Below, one piece after another: positions 6,532 to 13,483 of a stretch of 25,704 bases of DNA. Each line of letters begins with the position of its first letter. The stretch's first letter is position 1. The translations under genes were made by a program, and so were the position numbers. The notes below the pieces were generated by a model that was not told the DNA's origin, searched no databases, and saw nothing but the letters and a program-made list of their open reading frames with translations. The stretch comes from Bacteroidota bacterium (GTDB taxonomy: Bacteria > Bacteroidota > Bacteroidia > Bacteroidales > Prolixibacteraceae): positions 1 to 25,704 of the forward strand of contig JAEYNZ010000100.1 in NCBI GenBank assembly GCA_023412195.1, written 5' to 3'.

Positions 6532-6840
6532 GCTTCGGTCATTCCGCTTCGCGGAAATTCCCTCGCAATGACGGCTTTTTAGGTGTTAAGGTGAGGAGAG
6601 AAAAGAGACGGCTTCGCCGTCTCGTTTCTCTCCTCACTCCACTCATTATCAGCGTCTCGTCATTGCGAAGGAGGAGGTACGACGACTGAAGCAACCTCAC
6701 CTTATTTATTGATCGCAGGATATCATTGCGATGGGTACGACGACTGAAGCAACCTCACCTTAATTATTGATTGCGGGTATATCATTGCGAGGGGCACGAC
6801 GCCTGAAGTCCGCTTGCCGGCAGGCAGGCGAGTTGCGAGT
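6532..6840. repeat. Hairpin-rich repeat block, right copy
   Basis: Direct copy of the 5656-5945 block with the same order of words: GGTCATTCCGCTTC, CCCTCGCAATGACGG, a long hairpin at 6593-6635 (GAGGAGAGAAAAGAGACGGC, loop TTC, complementary arm with 19 of 20 pairs), CGTCATTGCGA, and two further ATCATTGCGA...ACGAC(G/T)..GAAG units, ending in a TTGCCGGCAGGCAGGC palindrome with GAGTTGCGAG. A CCTGCCGGCCGGCAGG palindrome adjoins it at 6512-6533. Confidence 0.88.
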
Positions 6841-6897
6841 GACTAATAATGATGTACGTGTTAAGGCTTCGCGTAATCCGCTTTAATCCGCCAAATC

Positions 6898-9800
6898 TTA
6901 ATCTTCCCACACCGGTATTTCAATGAAGAAGGTTGACCCTTTGCCTGGTTCTGTTTCGAACCAAACATGGCCCGCAAAGTTTTCAACAATATTTTTTACG
7001 ATTGCCAGACCAAGTCCCATGCCGCTTGATTTGGTTGTAAAGCTCGGACTGAAAAGCTTATCGCGCAATTCTTCAGAAATTCCTTCACCCGTATCTGAAA
7101 CAGCGATCACAGCCATGTGATCGCGACGGCTCAGGCTGATGGTGATTGTTCCTTCGCTGTTGTCAGGAATTGACTGAAGCCCGTTCTTTACCAGGTTTAT
7201 GATCGCCCGTGAAAGCTGGTCGCGGTCGGCATTCACCTTTATATACTCCATGCCATTGGGCTGAAACTCCAGCCTCACCTTCTGATGGGTATCAAAAAGA
7301 TCGATCACTTTACCTACCTGCTCTGCAAGGTGAAACACCTGGTTGCGGGCAGTAGGTATTTTGGCAAAGTTGGAGAATTCAGTAGCAATATTCGACAGGT
7401 TGTCGATTTGTTCGATGAGGATATCTGTTACCCTGTCGATAAATTTCTCATACTCCTCCCCTTTCCCCCGAGTACGCTGAAGGTGCTGTATATTCAGCTT
7501 CATAGGGGTTAAAGGATTTTTAATTTCATGTGCCACCTGCCTTGCCATTTCCCTCCAGGCTGATTCACGTTCAGAACGGGCGAGCAGTTCAGCACTTACC
7601 GACAGTTCATCCACTTTCTTATTATACTCTTTCACAAGACTGCCGATTTCATCATCCCGGCTATAGGAAATAGGTTCATTCCGTTTCCCGAGCTCCATTT
7701 TACGAAGGTTCTCCTGAATGAGTACCAGTGGCCTGGTAATCTGGTTGGCTATAAATACAGCGACAATGATACTGGCCAGCAGGAGCAGCACATAGAGATT
7801 GATAAATGCCACAACAATGGTTGAAAGTTCCTGGCTGTACCGGTCCTGACGAATAAAATAGGGAAGGTTGATCACACCCAGGTACTCGCCGGTTTTGTTT
7901 ATCACCGGCTTGTAGGCAGACAGATAAAACATATCGCCGATTTCCTCTGGCTGAAAATAGTTTATATTGTAATTGTTGAATATTTCATTGAAAGCTTTTG
8001 AATTCATCCGTTCTGAAACCAGTCCGCGCTGAAAGATTTCAGGACGGGAAGATGCCAGCATATTTCCCTGGTTGCCGTATATGTTTATGTCAGTCCTGAA
8101 AATATTTGACATACGTGCCAGCTCCCGGTTCAGCCATTCAACCAGATCAGGCGTGATTTCATCTACTTCATCGAGCCGGTGATCGATTTCTCTTGCTATA
8201 GACATCATTTTTTCATTCAGGTCATTTTGATGCTTTTCCTTATATTCCCTGACATTGTACCAGATGGTTACTGCAGCTACCACCAGAAGGGAAACAAAAA
8301 CAATAGAAATGATAGCTGCCTGAATTTTAAACTTCAAATCGAATTTAACCGACCGTTTTCTGATGTTCCGGCTTCCAATCACCAGCAGGATAAGGACCGA
8401 CAGGAAATAGAACACAAACAGATAAGGGAATGAAATAAGGTAATCGATAAAAGTAAAGACCTCGCGCGAAACAATAACATAATTATCTCCCCGTGAATGA
8501 TAAATCAGGTGTTCCATTCCGTCCCATCTCCTGTATTCAAATTCATCATTCGATGAAATATAGGAATGGACATAGAAATTATAATTGTAATCGCCATGCA
8601 GGTCAGTAAGTTCACCTGCATAGTATTTGGCATAATTGAACTTTTTATAACTGTCGGGTTTAACCATCGATTTATCAATCAGCAGTTCAGGAAAGCCGAT
8701 ACCCTCGAAAAGCAATTCAGAATTTAACTCAATAAAGATTGAGATTCCCGAATAATATAACCTGCCGGTATATGAAATCCTTCCGTTCATGTTGTCCATG
8801 AAATAGAAATGAGTGCCGGGTATCCTGTATCCCTGTGTTGCAATCATGTCTTCAAAGAAATTAATGCAATGTGCATCCTGTTTATCCATTTCAATGTATA
8901 AACTGTCGGTGCTGGTGCATATAAAAAATCTCACTTCATATTGCCTGAAATAACCGTTAAAATAAGTTTGCTCCAGATAGTCCATGACTCCTTCCTCATC
9001 TTCGTTGATAACCAGGTTTGGCAGATTGGCATCAACCCTTATGGCAGACTGAATTTCTGCAAGGAAAACCTCGGCTGCCGGGTCACGCTCAGCCACCAGG
9101 GTTACGGCCATCAGTTTCTGCTTGTTCCTTTGCTGTTCTGCAATCGTCGTATAAAATGTAATCAGGGAGTACGCTGAAGCAGCAGAAACAAATATAATCA
9201 GGTAACTGAGTGTGAACTTATGCAGGTAGTTCTTGCTAAACAGTGTAGCCAGAAGGGTGGCAACTAAAAAAAGAGCAAGAGCTTCAACTGAAATGTTTTT
9301 GTACGAAACATACTGAATCCCGGCAAGAATTAAAGCTATCAGAAATGAAAAAGCAGTCATGTGCCTCATCTTAAAGTCATGCCTGAGGTGGTCTACCAGG
9401 CGGACCGTAAAGAAAAAAACAGCCAGCAGAAGCATTCCCACTGAAAAAATGGCAAATACACTTTGGGCAGAGATCTCAATGATGCGGTTCAGGGAAAAGG
9501 AAATGGTTGAATTATAAACAAGTTCGCGGATATAAAAATGGATGATCAGATAGGTGCTGGCTGAAACCAAAAGCAACATCACTCCCAGTACCCTCCGTGG
9601 AAGGTTTAAATCTGCCTTCAACTCATCCATATCGAGGTACTTGCCTACATGAAACAGCCAGTAAAGGAAGAAGACCGACAACAAAAAGAAATCACCCAGT
9701 GACGGCAGCCAGTCGCTCAGTGCAAATACAGAGGGGCTGAAAAACCGCAGGAGGGAAAAAACGTTTGGCACATGGAATATGAGGTGAAGCCAGTACACAA

Positions 9801-10539
9801 GGAACAGGGCAACTGCAAGACTGAATATTCTTAACAGAAAGGAGGCACCTGACTCCATGAATTCGCGGTGAAAGTATACCAGGAGAACAAAAAAACCAAG
9901 AAGGTAAAGGATACCCGGAATATAAAGCTGCTGCTTGGTGCAGAGATATGTTCCCAGAGGTTTCAATGAAAAAAGATACTGATTATCGAGACTGAATATT
10001 GGAAAAAAAAGGTTATTGCTGCCCGTCATAACCTCATATTCATCCGGAAGACGGTATCTCTTGAAGAAGGAATTCTTAAGGTAATCGTTTTCGTGTGAAA
10101 AGCTATTTTTTACAAGATGAAATCCATAGATGATGTAGTTGTTTGCCTGGATGCTGTCGATCAGATAAAAACCGTTGGGAAGCCGGATGAACCTCTCGCC
10201 GGGAGGCAATTCAGAGCGTTTATCATAAAAGGCTATCGAACGGTCTGACCAAAAAACAAGACTATCGTTATCGAACACCAATAATCCAAAACCTTCCTCT
10301 TCAAGAAACCTGCTATCTATACTTAACGACCCCGAAAAGTTGCCATCAAAGTACTCATCTCCGGCAACATCAGCTGCCTGTTGGATAATACGTTGCATTC
10401 TGGATTCATTTTGCAAAAGCTCCTCCTGAAATTTGTGAAACAGATTTTTTTCGGGACTTTTGTTCAGCAGTCCGTGTTCAATAATAGCTGCGGCTGTAAA
10501 AAATGTAAGGGCAATAATAAGATAGCTGTATCTGTTCAT
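6898..10539 (-). CDS. Very large multi-pass membrane sensor histidine kinase, NtrY-like core
   Basis: A 1213-residue inner-membrane kinase. One N-terminal membrane helix (about 5-23) and an extracytoplasmic segment are followed by a block of about eight hydrophobic helices (about 205-460), a second large soluble segment, two more helices, a dCache-like stretch, a final helix, and HAMP (ITRPLVLIQENL...). The kinase core has the H-box HEIKNPLTPMKLNIQHLQR with phospho-acceptor His1004, N-box INLVKNGLQ (Asn1119), G1 DTGEG (1149-1153) and G2 GMGLGL (1173-1178). The NPLTPMKL form of the H-box is that of the NtrY group. No receiver domain or response regulator gene lies beside it, so its partner is unknown. 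It starts 12 bp after the stop of rlmH and is probably co-transcribed with it. All catalytic boxes are intact; the sensed signal cannot be inferred. Confidence 0.9.
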   Translation of the reverse strand: MNRYSYLIIALTFFTAAAIIEHGLLNKSPEKNLFHKFQEELLQNESRMQRIIQQAADVAGDEYFDGNFSGSLSIDSRFLEEEGFGLLVFDNDSLVFWSDRSIAFYDKRSELPPGERFIRLPNGFYLIDSIQANNYIIYGFHLVKNSFSHENDYLKNSFFKRYRLPDEYEVMTGSNNLFFPIFSLDNQYLFSLKPLGTYLCTKQQLYIPGILYLLGFFVLLVYFHREFMESGASFLLRIFSLAVALFLVYWLHLIFHVPNVFSLLRFFSPSVFALSDWLPSLGDFFLLSVFFLYWLFHVGKYLDMDELKADLNLPRRVLGVMLLLVSASTYLIIHFYIRELVYNSTISFSLNRIIEISAQSVFAIFSVGMLLLAVFFFTVRLVDHLRHDFKMRHMTAFSFLIALILAGIQYVSYKNISVEALALFLVATLLATLFSKNYLHKFTLSYLIIFVSAASAYSLITFYTTIAEQQRNKQKLMAVTLVAERDPAAEVFLAEIQSAIRVDANLPNLVINEDEEGVMDYLEQTYFNGYFRQYEVRFFICTSTDSLYIEMDKQDAHCINFFEDMIATQGYRIPGTHFYFMDNMNGRISYTGRLYYSGISIFIELNSELLFEGIGFPELLIDKSMVKPDSYKKFNYAKYYAGELTDLHGDYNYNFYVHSYISSNDEFEYRRWDGMEHLIYHSRGDNYVIVSREVFTFIDYLISFPYLFVFYFLSVLILLVIGSRNIRKRSVKFDLKFKIQAAIISIVFVSLLVVAAVTIWYNVREYKEKHQNDLNEKMMSIAREIDHRLDEVDEITPDLVEWLNRELARMSNIFRTDINIYGNQGNMLASSRPEIFQRGLVSERMNSKAFNEIFNNYNINYFQPEEIGDMFYLSAYKPVINKTGEYLGVINLPYFIRQDRYSQELSTIVVAFINLYVLLLLASIIVAVFIANQITRPLVLIQENLRKMELGKRNEPISYSRDDEIGSLVKEYNKKVDELSVSAELLARSERESAWREMARQVAHEIKNPLTPMKLNIQHLQRTRGKGEEYEKFIDRVTDILIEQIDNLSNIATEFSNFAKIPTARNQVFHLAEQVGKVIDLFDTHQKVRLEFQPNGMEYIKVNADRDQLSRAIINLVKNGLQSIPDNSEGTITISLSRRDHMAVIAVSDTGEGISEELRDKLFSPSFTTKSSGMGLGLAIVKNIVENFAGHVWFETEPGKGSTFFIEIPVWED

Positions 10540-10551
10540 TATAACAACCTG

Positions 10552-11025
10552 CTATTCGTGATGGTATGGTTCTCCTTTTAATATTGTAAATGCACGGTAA
10601 AACTGCTCAACGCACAAAAGTCGCGCCAACTGATGTGAAAAGGTCATCCTTGAAAGTGAAACCGATGCAGAAGCGTGTTGGTACACCTCATCGGAGAAGC
10701 CATATGGCCCGCCTACTACAAAAACAAGTTCCTTTAATCCGCTGGCCATTTTTTTTTGTATGAATTCTGCAAACTCAATTGATGACATCTGTTTACCATT
10801 CTCGTCAAAAAGATGAATTTCCTTGTAAGATGACTTCTTCGAGAGTATGAGTTCACCCTCTTTTATCTTTTGCTGTTCAAAGGTCATATTTTTGCCTTTT
10901 TTAATATCAGGTATAACTTCCAGTTTAAAATCGATGTAATGCTTTAACCTTGCAGCATATAAATCGACCCCTTCCTTTAAGTACTTCTGATTGGTTTGTC
11001 CAACCATCAATAATGTAAGCTTCAT
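10552..11025 (-). CDS. rlmH: 23S rRNA (pseudouridine1915-N3)-methyltransferase RlmH
   Basis: A 157-residue SPOUT-fold methyltransferase, the normal family length. It methylates N3 of pseudouridine 1915 in helix 69 of 23S rRNA in assembled 70S ribosomes, using S-adenosylmethionine. Diagnostic stretches are the start MKLTLLMVGQT, the SAM-site loop FVVGGPYGFSDEV (about 102-114) that forms part of the knot, and the strongly conserved end LSRMTFSHQLARLLCVEQFYRAFTILKGEPYHHE (residues 124-157). It is the first gene of a two-gene unit with the histidine kinase and is divergent from the DUF4783 gene, with a 109-bp intergenic region between them. Confidence 0.96.
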   Translation of the reverse strand: MKLTLLMVGQTNQKYLKEGVDLYAARLKHYIDFKLEVIPDIKKGKNMTFEQQKIKEGELILSKKSSYKEIHLFDENGKQMSSIEFAEFIQKKMASGLKELVFVVGGPYGFSDEVYQHASASVSLSRMTFSHQLARLLCVEQFYRAFTILKGEPYHHE

Positions 11026-11052
11026 GCTGATAATGAAATTTTATTTTTTAAA

Positions 11053-11084
11053 TTTACCAAAAAAAATACCATTGTGTAGTTTTG
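11053..11084 (+). promoter_or_regulatory. Possible Bacteroidota-type promoter for the DUF4783-yihY pair
   Basis: TAGTTTTG at 11077-11084 fits the -7 consensus TAnnTTTG. A weak TTTA at 11053-11056 lies 20 bp upstream at the -33 position. The start codon is 50 bp further on. Only the -7 element is a good match. Confidence 0.35.
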
Positions 11085-11134
11085 CATGGTTTTTGTAAAT
11101 GTAGGGACGCTTTAGAACATAAAAAAATTAGAAC

Positions 11135-11536
11135 ATGCCATCACTAACAAAAAAGTTATTTATCTTTTTCCTGATTGCCGGATCCTTTTTGATTTCAATT
11201 CCGGTGCAGGCACAAATACCTGATGAAATTATAGAAAGCCTAAAAACCGGCAACGCACGGACACTATCGGGTTACTTTAACCAGAATGTTGAATTATCTG
11301 TACCTGGCAGCGACAATGTTTACAGCAGGGCTCAGGCTCAGATCATCGTCAACGAATTTTTCAGCACCCATACCCCTCAGAACTTTACAGTGATACACCA
11401 GGGAGGAAAGGAAGGTGCTCAATATGTAATTGGTAATCTTGGGACCAGGAAGGGTTCATTCAGGGTTTATTTTCTTTTGAAGAAAAATGATGGTAAAGAT
11501 TACATCCACCAGCTCAAAATAGAAAAACAGGAATAA
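11135..11536 (+). CDS. Secreted DUF4783 protein
   Basis: A 133-residue protein with a clear signal peptide (KKLFIFFLIAGSFLISIPVQA, cleavage after QA near residue 26). The mature part of about 105 residues matches the DUF4783 family of Bacteroidota: IPDEIIESLKTGNARTLSGYF, NVELSVPGSDNVYSRAQAQ, a FFSTHTPQNFTVIHQG segment and the IGNLGT...FRVYFLLKK strands. These proteins have an NTF2/SnoaL-like cone fold by pattern; no enzymatic function is established. Location is periplasmic. The YihY-family gene begins 3 bp after its stop, so the two form an operon, and the partner is an inner-membrane protein. Confidence 0.85.
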   Translation: MPSLTKKLFIFFLIAGSFLISIPVQAQIPDEIIESLKTGNARTLSGYFNQNVELSVPGSDNVYSRAQAQIIVNEFFSTHTPQNFTVIHQGGKEGAQYVIGNLGTRKGSFRVYFLLKKNDGKDYIHQLKIEKQE

Positions 11537-11539
11537 TCT

Positions 11540-12469
11540 ATGGCAAATGGGCTTCTTGAACGAAGCAAGTATAAAAAAATCGGAGAACAACTGGTTGAAA
11601 AAGCCAGGCAGGTTTCGCTTCCATTTTTTGAGGGCGTTCCTGTTTATGATGTAGCGGTATTTTTCTGGCATAGTATAGTAAATGGTGCCATTACCACAAG
11701 AGCATCAGCTATTGCATTCTCTTTTTTCATTGCCCTGTTTCCTGCTGTCCTTTTTTTGTTTACGCTGATTCCCTATATCCCTATAGAAAACTTTCAAAAC
11801 GAATTATTTCAGCTCATCCATGAGTTACTGCCCGAAAGCACATTCGCTACAGTGGAAGACACCTTAACCGATATTATTCTTCGTCCGCGCGGTGGATTGC
11901 TGTCACTTGGTTTTATCATGGCTCTTATTTTTTCAACAAACGGACTGGCATCCATGATGAGTGCCTTTGATGCCACCATTCACAGCATCAACCGCAGGAC
12001 ATGGGTAAGCCAGCGACTGGCAGCCATTGTACTGCTTATGATCTTGTCGGTACTTTTACTGATTGCAGTATCCCTGATTATCGGGGGTCAGATTGTAATT
12101 AATTATCTGCAGACAAATGAAATCCTGCAGGACAAATTCACCATTTTCCTCATCACATTTGGAAAATGGATTGTAATAATCTCCCTTATATTTTTTGCAA
12201 ACTCTTTCCTTTACTACATGGCTCCTGCAAAAAAAACAGAATGGCGGTTTTTCTCAGCCGGCAGTGCCCTTGCAACCGCACTGACTGTTCTGGCCTTTTC
12301 AGGATTTTCCTTTTACATTAATAACTTCAGCCAGTACAATAAACTCTATGGGTCAATTGGAACCTTACTGATCATTCTTTTCCTGATGTACCTGTTGTCG
12401 CTTATACTGCTCATAGGATTCGAACTGAATGCCAGTATTTACCAGGCAAAGACAGAACAGAAAGAGTGA
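11540..12469 (+). CDS. YihY/BrkB-family inner-membrane protein
   Basis: A 309-residue integral membrane protein starting at ATG 11540, 3 bp after the DUF4783 stop. Six hydrophobic segments are visible: about 56-80 (AIAFSFFIALFPAVLFLFTL), 115-138, 158-185, 203-228, 236-260 and 270-297. Family hallmarks are RASAIAFSFFIALFPA in the first membrane segment, FSTNGLASMMSAFDATI after the second, and YGSIGTLLIILFLMYLLSLILLIGFELNA at the end. The family was once called ribonuclease BN in error; its actual role is unsettled (BrkB was linked to serum resistance in Bordetella). The length is normal and nothing is missing. Confidence 0.9.
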   Translation: MANGLLERSKYKKIGEQLVEKARQVSLPFFEGVPVYDVAVFFWHSIVNGAITTRASAIAFSFFIALFPAVLFLFTLIPYIPIENFQNELFQLIHELLPESTFATVEDTLTDIILRPRGGLLSLGFIMALIFSTNGLASMMSAFDATIHSINRRTWVSQRLAAIVLLMILSVLLLIAVSLIIGGQIVINYLQTNEILQDKFTIFLITFGKWIVIISLIFFANSFLYYMAPAKKTEWRFFSAGSALATALTVLAFSGFSFYINNFSQYNKLYGSIGTLLIILFLMYLLSLILLIGFELNASIYQAKTEQKE

Positions 12470-12480
12470 ACATTTAGGCC

Positions 12481-12592
12481 AGATACTGCTGATTTGCTTG
12501 TTGTAATTTAATAAGATCTTAACAACCTGCTAGGAAATTTCCCCTCCTTCCTCAAGGAGGGGTGGCATGCGATAGCATGACGGGGTGGTTTA
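12481..12592 (+). repeat. Hairpin repeat, family A, copy 1
   Basis: The leader ATACTGCTGATTTG...AACAACCTGCT leads into CCCCTCCTT-CCTC-AAGGAGGGG (9-bp stem, 12541-12562), then TGG, a second small hairpin CATGC-GATA-GCATG (12566-12579) and ACGGGGTGGTT. Copy 2 is at 13405-13475, and a deleted copy at 12739-12806. The first hairpin has no U-tract on the plus strand, so I do not call a terminator, though it lies just after the YihY gene. Confidence 0.85.
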
Positions 12593-12656
12593 CTGGCAGG
12601 TTTATTATCTTTTTATCTCGGGTACTCCTCCTGTCCTGGGTTACCACTTTCTGGAA

Positions 12657-12712
12657 TTCCACCACCTCCCCCTCGTACCTCGGGTACTCCTCCTGTCCAG
12701 GAGGAGAAATGT
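12657..12712 (-). repeat. Hairpin repeat, family B, copy 1
   Basis: TTCCACCACCTCCCC, a short variable part, CCTCGGGTA, then hairpin CTCCTCCTG-TC-CAGGAGGAG (12687-12706) and AAAT. Read on the minus strand it has the same architecture as family A (AATTT-CCTCC hairpin-variable part-GGGGxGGTGG), so A and B look like inverted relatives. A partial copy of the GGGTACTCCTCCTGTCC word is at 12620-12636. Confidence 0.8.
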
Positions 12713-12738
12713 GTGCGATGGCACGTTTTCCTGAACAA

Positions 12739-12806
12739 AATACTGCTGATTTGATGATTGTATTTTATAAGATTTAAACAACCTGCTGCGAATTTGACGG
12801 GGTGGT
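12739..12806 (+). repeat. Hairpin repeat, family A, internally deleted copy
   Basis: The leader (AATACTGCTGATTTG...AACAACCTGCT) and the tail (GACGGGGTGGTTAA) are present, but the two hairpins between GCGAATTT and GACGGGG are missing. It ends just before the promoter of the DUF559 gene. Confidence 0.75.
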
Positions 12807-12819
12807 TAAGTACTTAATT

Positions 12820-12852
12820 TTTGTTTAGTTTAAGTTGGTTTTATTATCTTTG
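12820..12852 (+). promoter_or_regulatory. Bacteroidota-type promoter of the DUF559 gene
   Basis: TTTG at 12820-12823 (-33 element), 21-bp spacer, TATCTTTG at 12845-12852 (-7 element, exact match to TAnnTTTG). The ATG of the DUF559 gene is 26 bp downstream. It is the clearest promoter in the window. Confidence 0.6.
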
Positions 12853-12878
12853 TTATCAATCCAAACTTTATCAGCCTT

Positions 12879-13256
12879 ATGCAAAAAATACACAATCGAA
12901 AATTCTTCAGATCTATCAGGAAAAATTTAAGAAATCACAGTACATCGGCAGAGGCTGCTCTGTGGATTATACTTAAAAAACGGCAGGTTGGAAACTATAA
13001 ATTCCGCCGGCAACATTCTGTTGGAAAGTATATAATAGATTTTTATTGTCCTGAATTAAAACTAGCGATCGAACTTGACGGACAGCCCCATGCTGAACTG
13101 GCAAATATCGCAAGGGATAAAGAAAGAGATGATTGGTTGCTTAAATTGGGAATTCAGGTAATCAGATATGAGAACAGGTGGGTATTTGAATATCCTGATG
13201 TGATTAAGCAGGAGATACTGGAATTTGGAGAACACAAAGCCGGAAGATTAATATAG
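12879..13256 (+). CDS. DUF559 protein, PD-(D/E)XK/Vsr-like nuclease fold
   Basis: A 125-residue basic protein of normal family length. It begins with a helical part rich in Arg and Lys (RKFFRSIRKNLRNHSTSAEAALW), the usual start for DUF559. The nuclease-fold core follows: KFRRQHSVGKYIIDFYCPELKLAIELDGQPH, residues 41-71, where Asp54 and Glu65/Asp67 occupy the PD-(D/E)XK metal positions. The end is GIQVIRYENRWVF. The family is related to Vsr mismatch endonucleases and is assumed to cut or nick DNA, but a biological role is not established. It has its own promoter, and its stop codon is 2 bp from the next hairpin repeat. Copies of two repeat families lie on both sides, so the gene looks like a cargo or driver of a repeat unit rather than part of an operon. 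Confidence 0.88.
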   Translation: MQKIHNRKFFRSIRKNLRNHSTSAEAALWIILKKRQVGNYKFRRQHSVGKYIIDFYCPELKLAIELDGQPHAELANIARDKERDDWLLKLGIQVIRYENRWVFEYPDVIKQEILEFGEHKAGRLI

Positions 13257-13332
13257 TTCCACCACCTCCCCCCTGACTACCGTCAGGCAGGCTCGTGCCT
13301 CGGGTACTCCTCCTGTCCAGGAGGAGAAATGT
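13257..13332 (-). repeat. Hairpin repeat, family B, copy 2
   Basis: TTCCACCACCTCCCC begins directly after the DUF559 stop. The variable middle is longer than in copy 1 and holds CTGAC-TACC-GTCAG and AGGCA-GGCTCG-TGCCT stems. Then CCTCGGGTA, the hairpin CTCCTCCTG-TC-CAGGAGGAG and AAATGT, as in copy 1. Confidence 0.82.
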
Positions 13333-13404
13333 CTGTGCTGTGCGGTTTGTTGTGGTTCCGAAGGAACTTTCTTTAAGCAGGATTATAGTGATTAATTTGA
13401 TGCA

Positions 13405-13475
13405 AAATATTGCTGCGAATTTCCCCTCCTTCCTCAAGGAGGGGTGGCCACGCCCTGCGTGGACGGGGTGGTTAA
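13405..13475 (+). repeat. Hairpin repeat, family A, copy 2
   Basis: AAATATTGCTGCGAATTT, then CCCCTCCTT-CCTC-AAGGAGGGG (13423-13444), TGG, a small hairpin CCACGC-CCT-GCGTGG (13448-13462) and ACGGGGTGGTT. The small hairpin differs in sequence from copy 1 on both arms but is still self-complementary. It ends 8 bp before the stop of the convergent rhomboid gene. Confidence 0.85.
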
Positions 13476-13483
13476 CTATTTAT

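Noticed and set aside
12541..12562. Rho-independent terminator after the YihY gene
   Set aside because: The stem is strong but no T-run follows, and the same hairpin occurs as part of a dispersed repeat at 13423-13444.
12562..12777. Plus-strand open frame of 71 residues downstream of the YihY gene
   Set aside because: It lies wholly in hairpin repeats A and B and has no family-like pattern.
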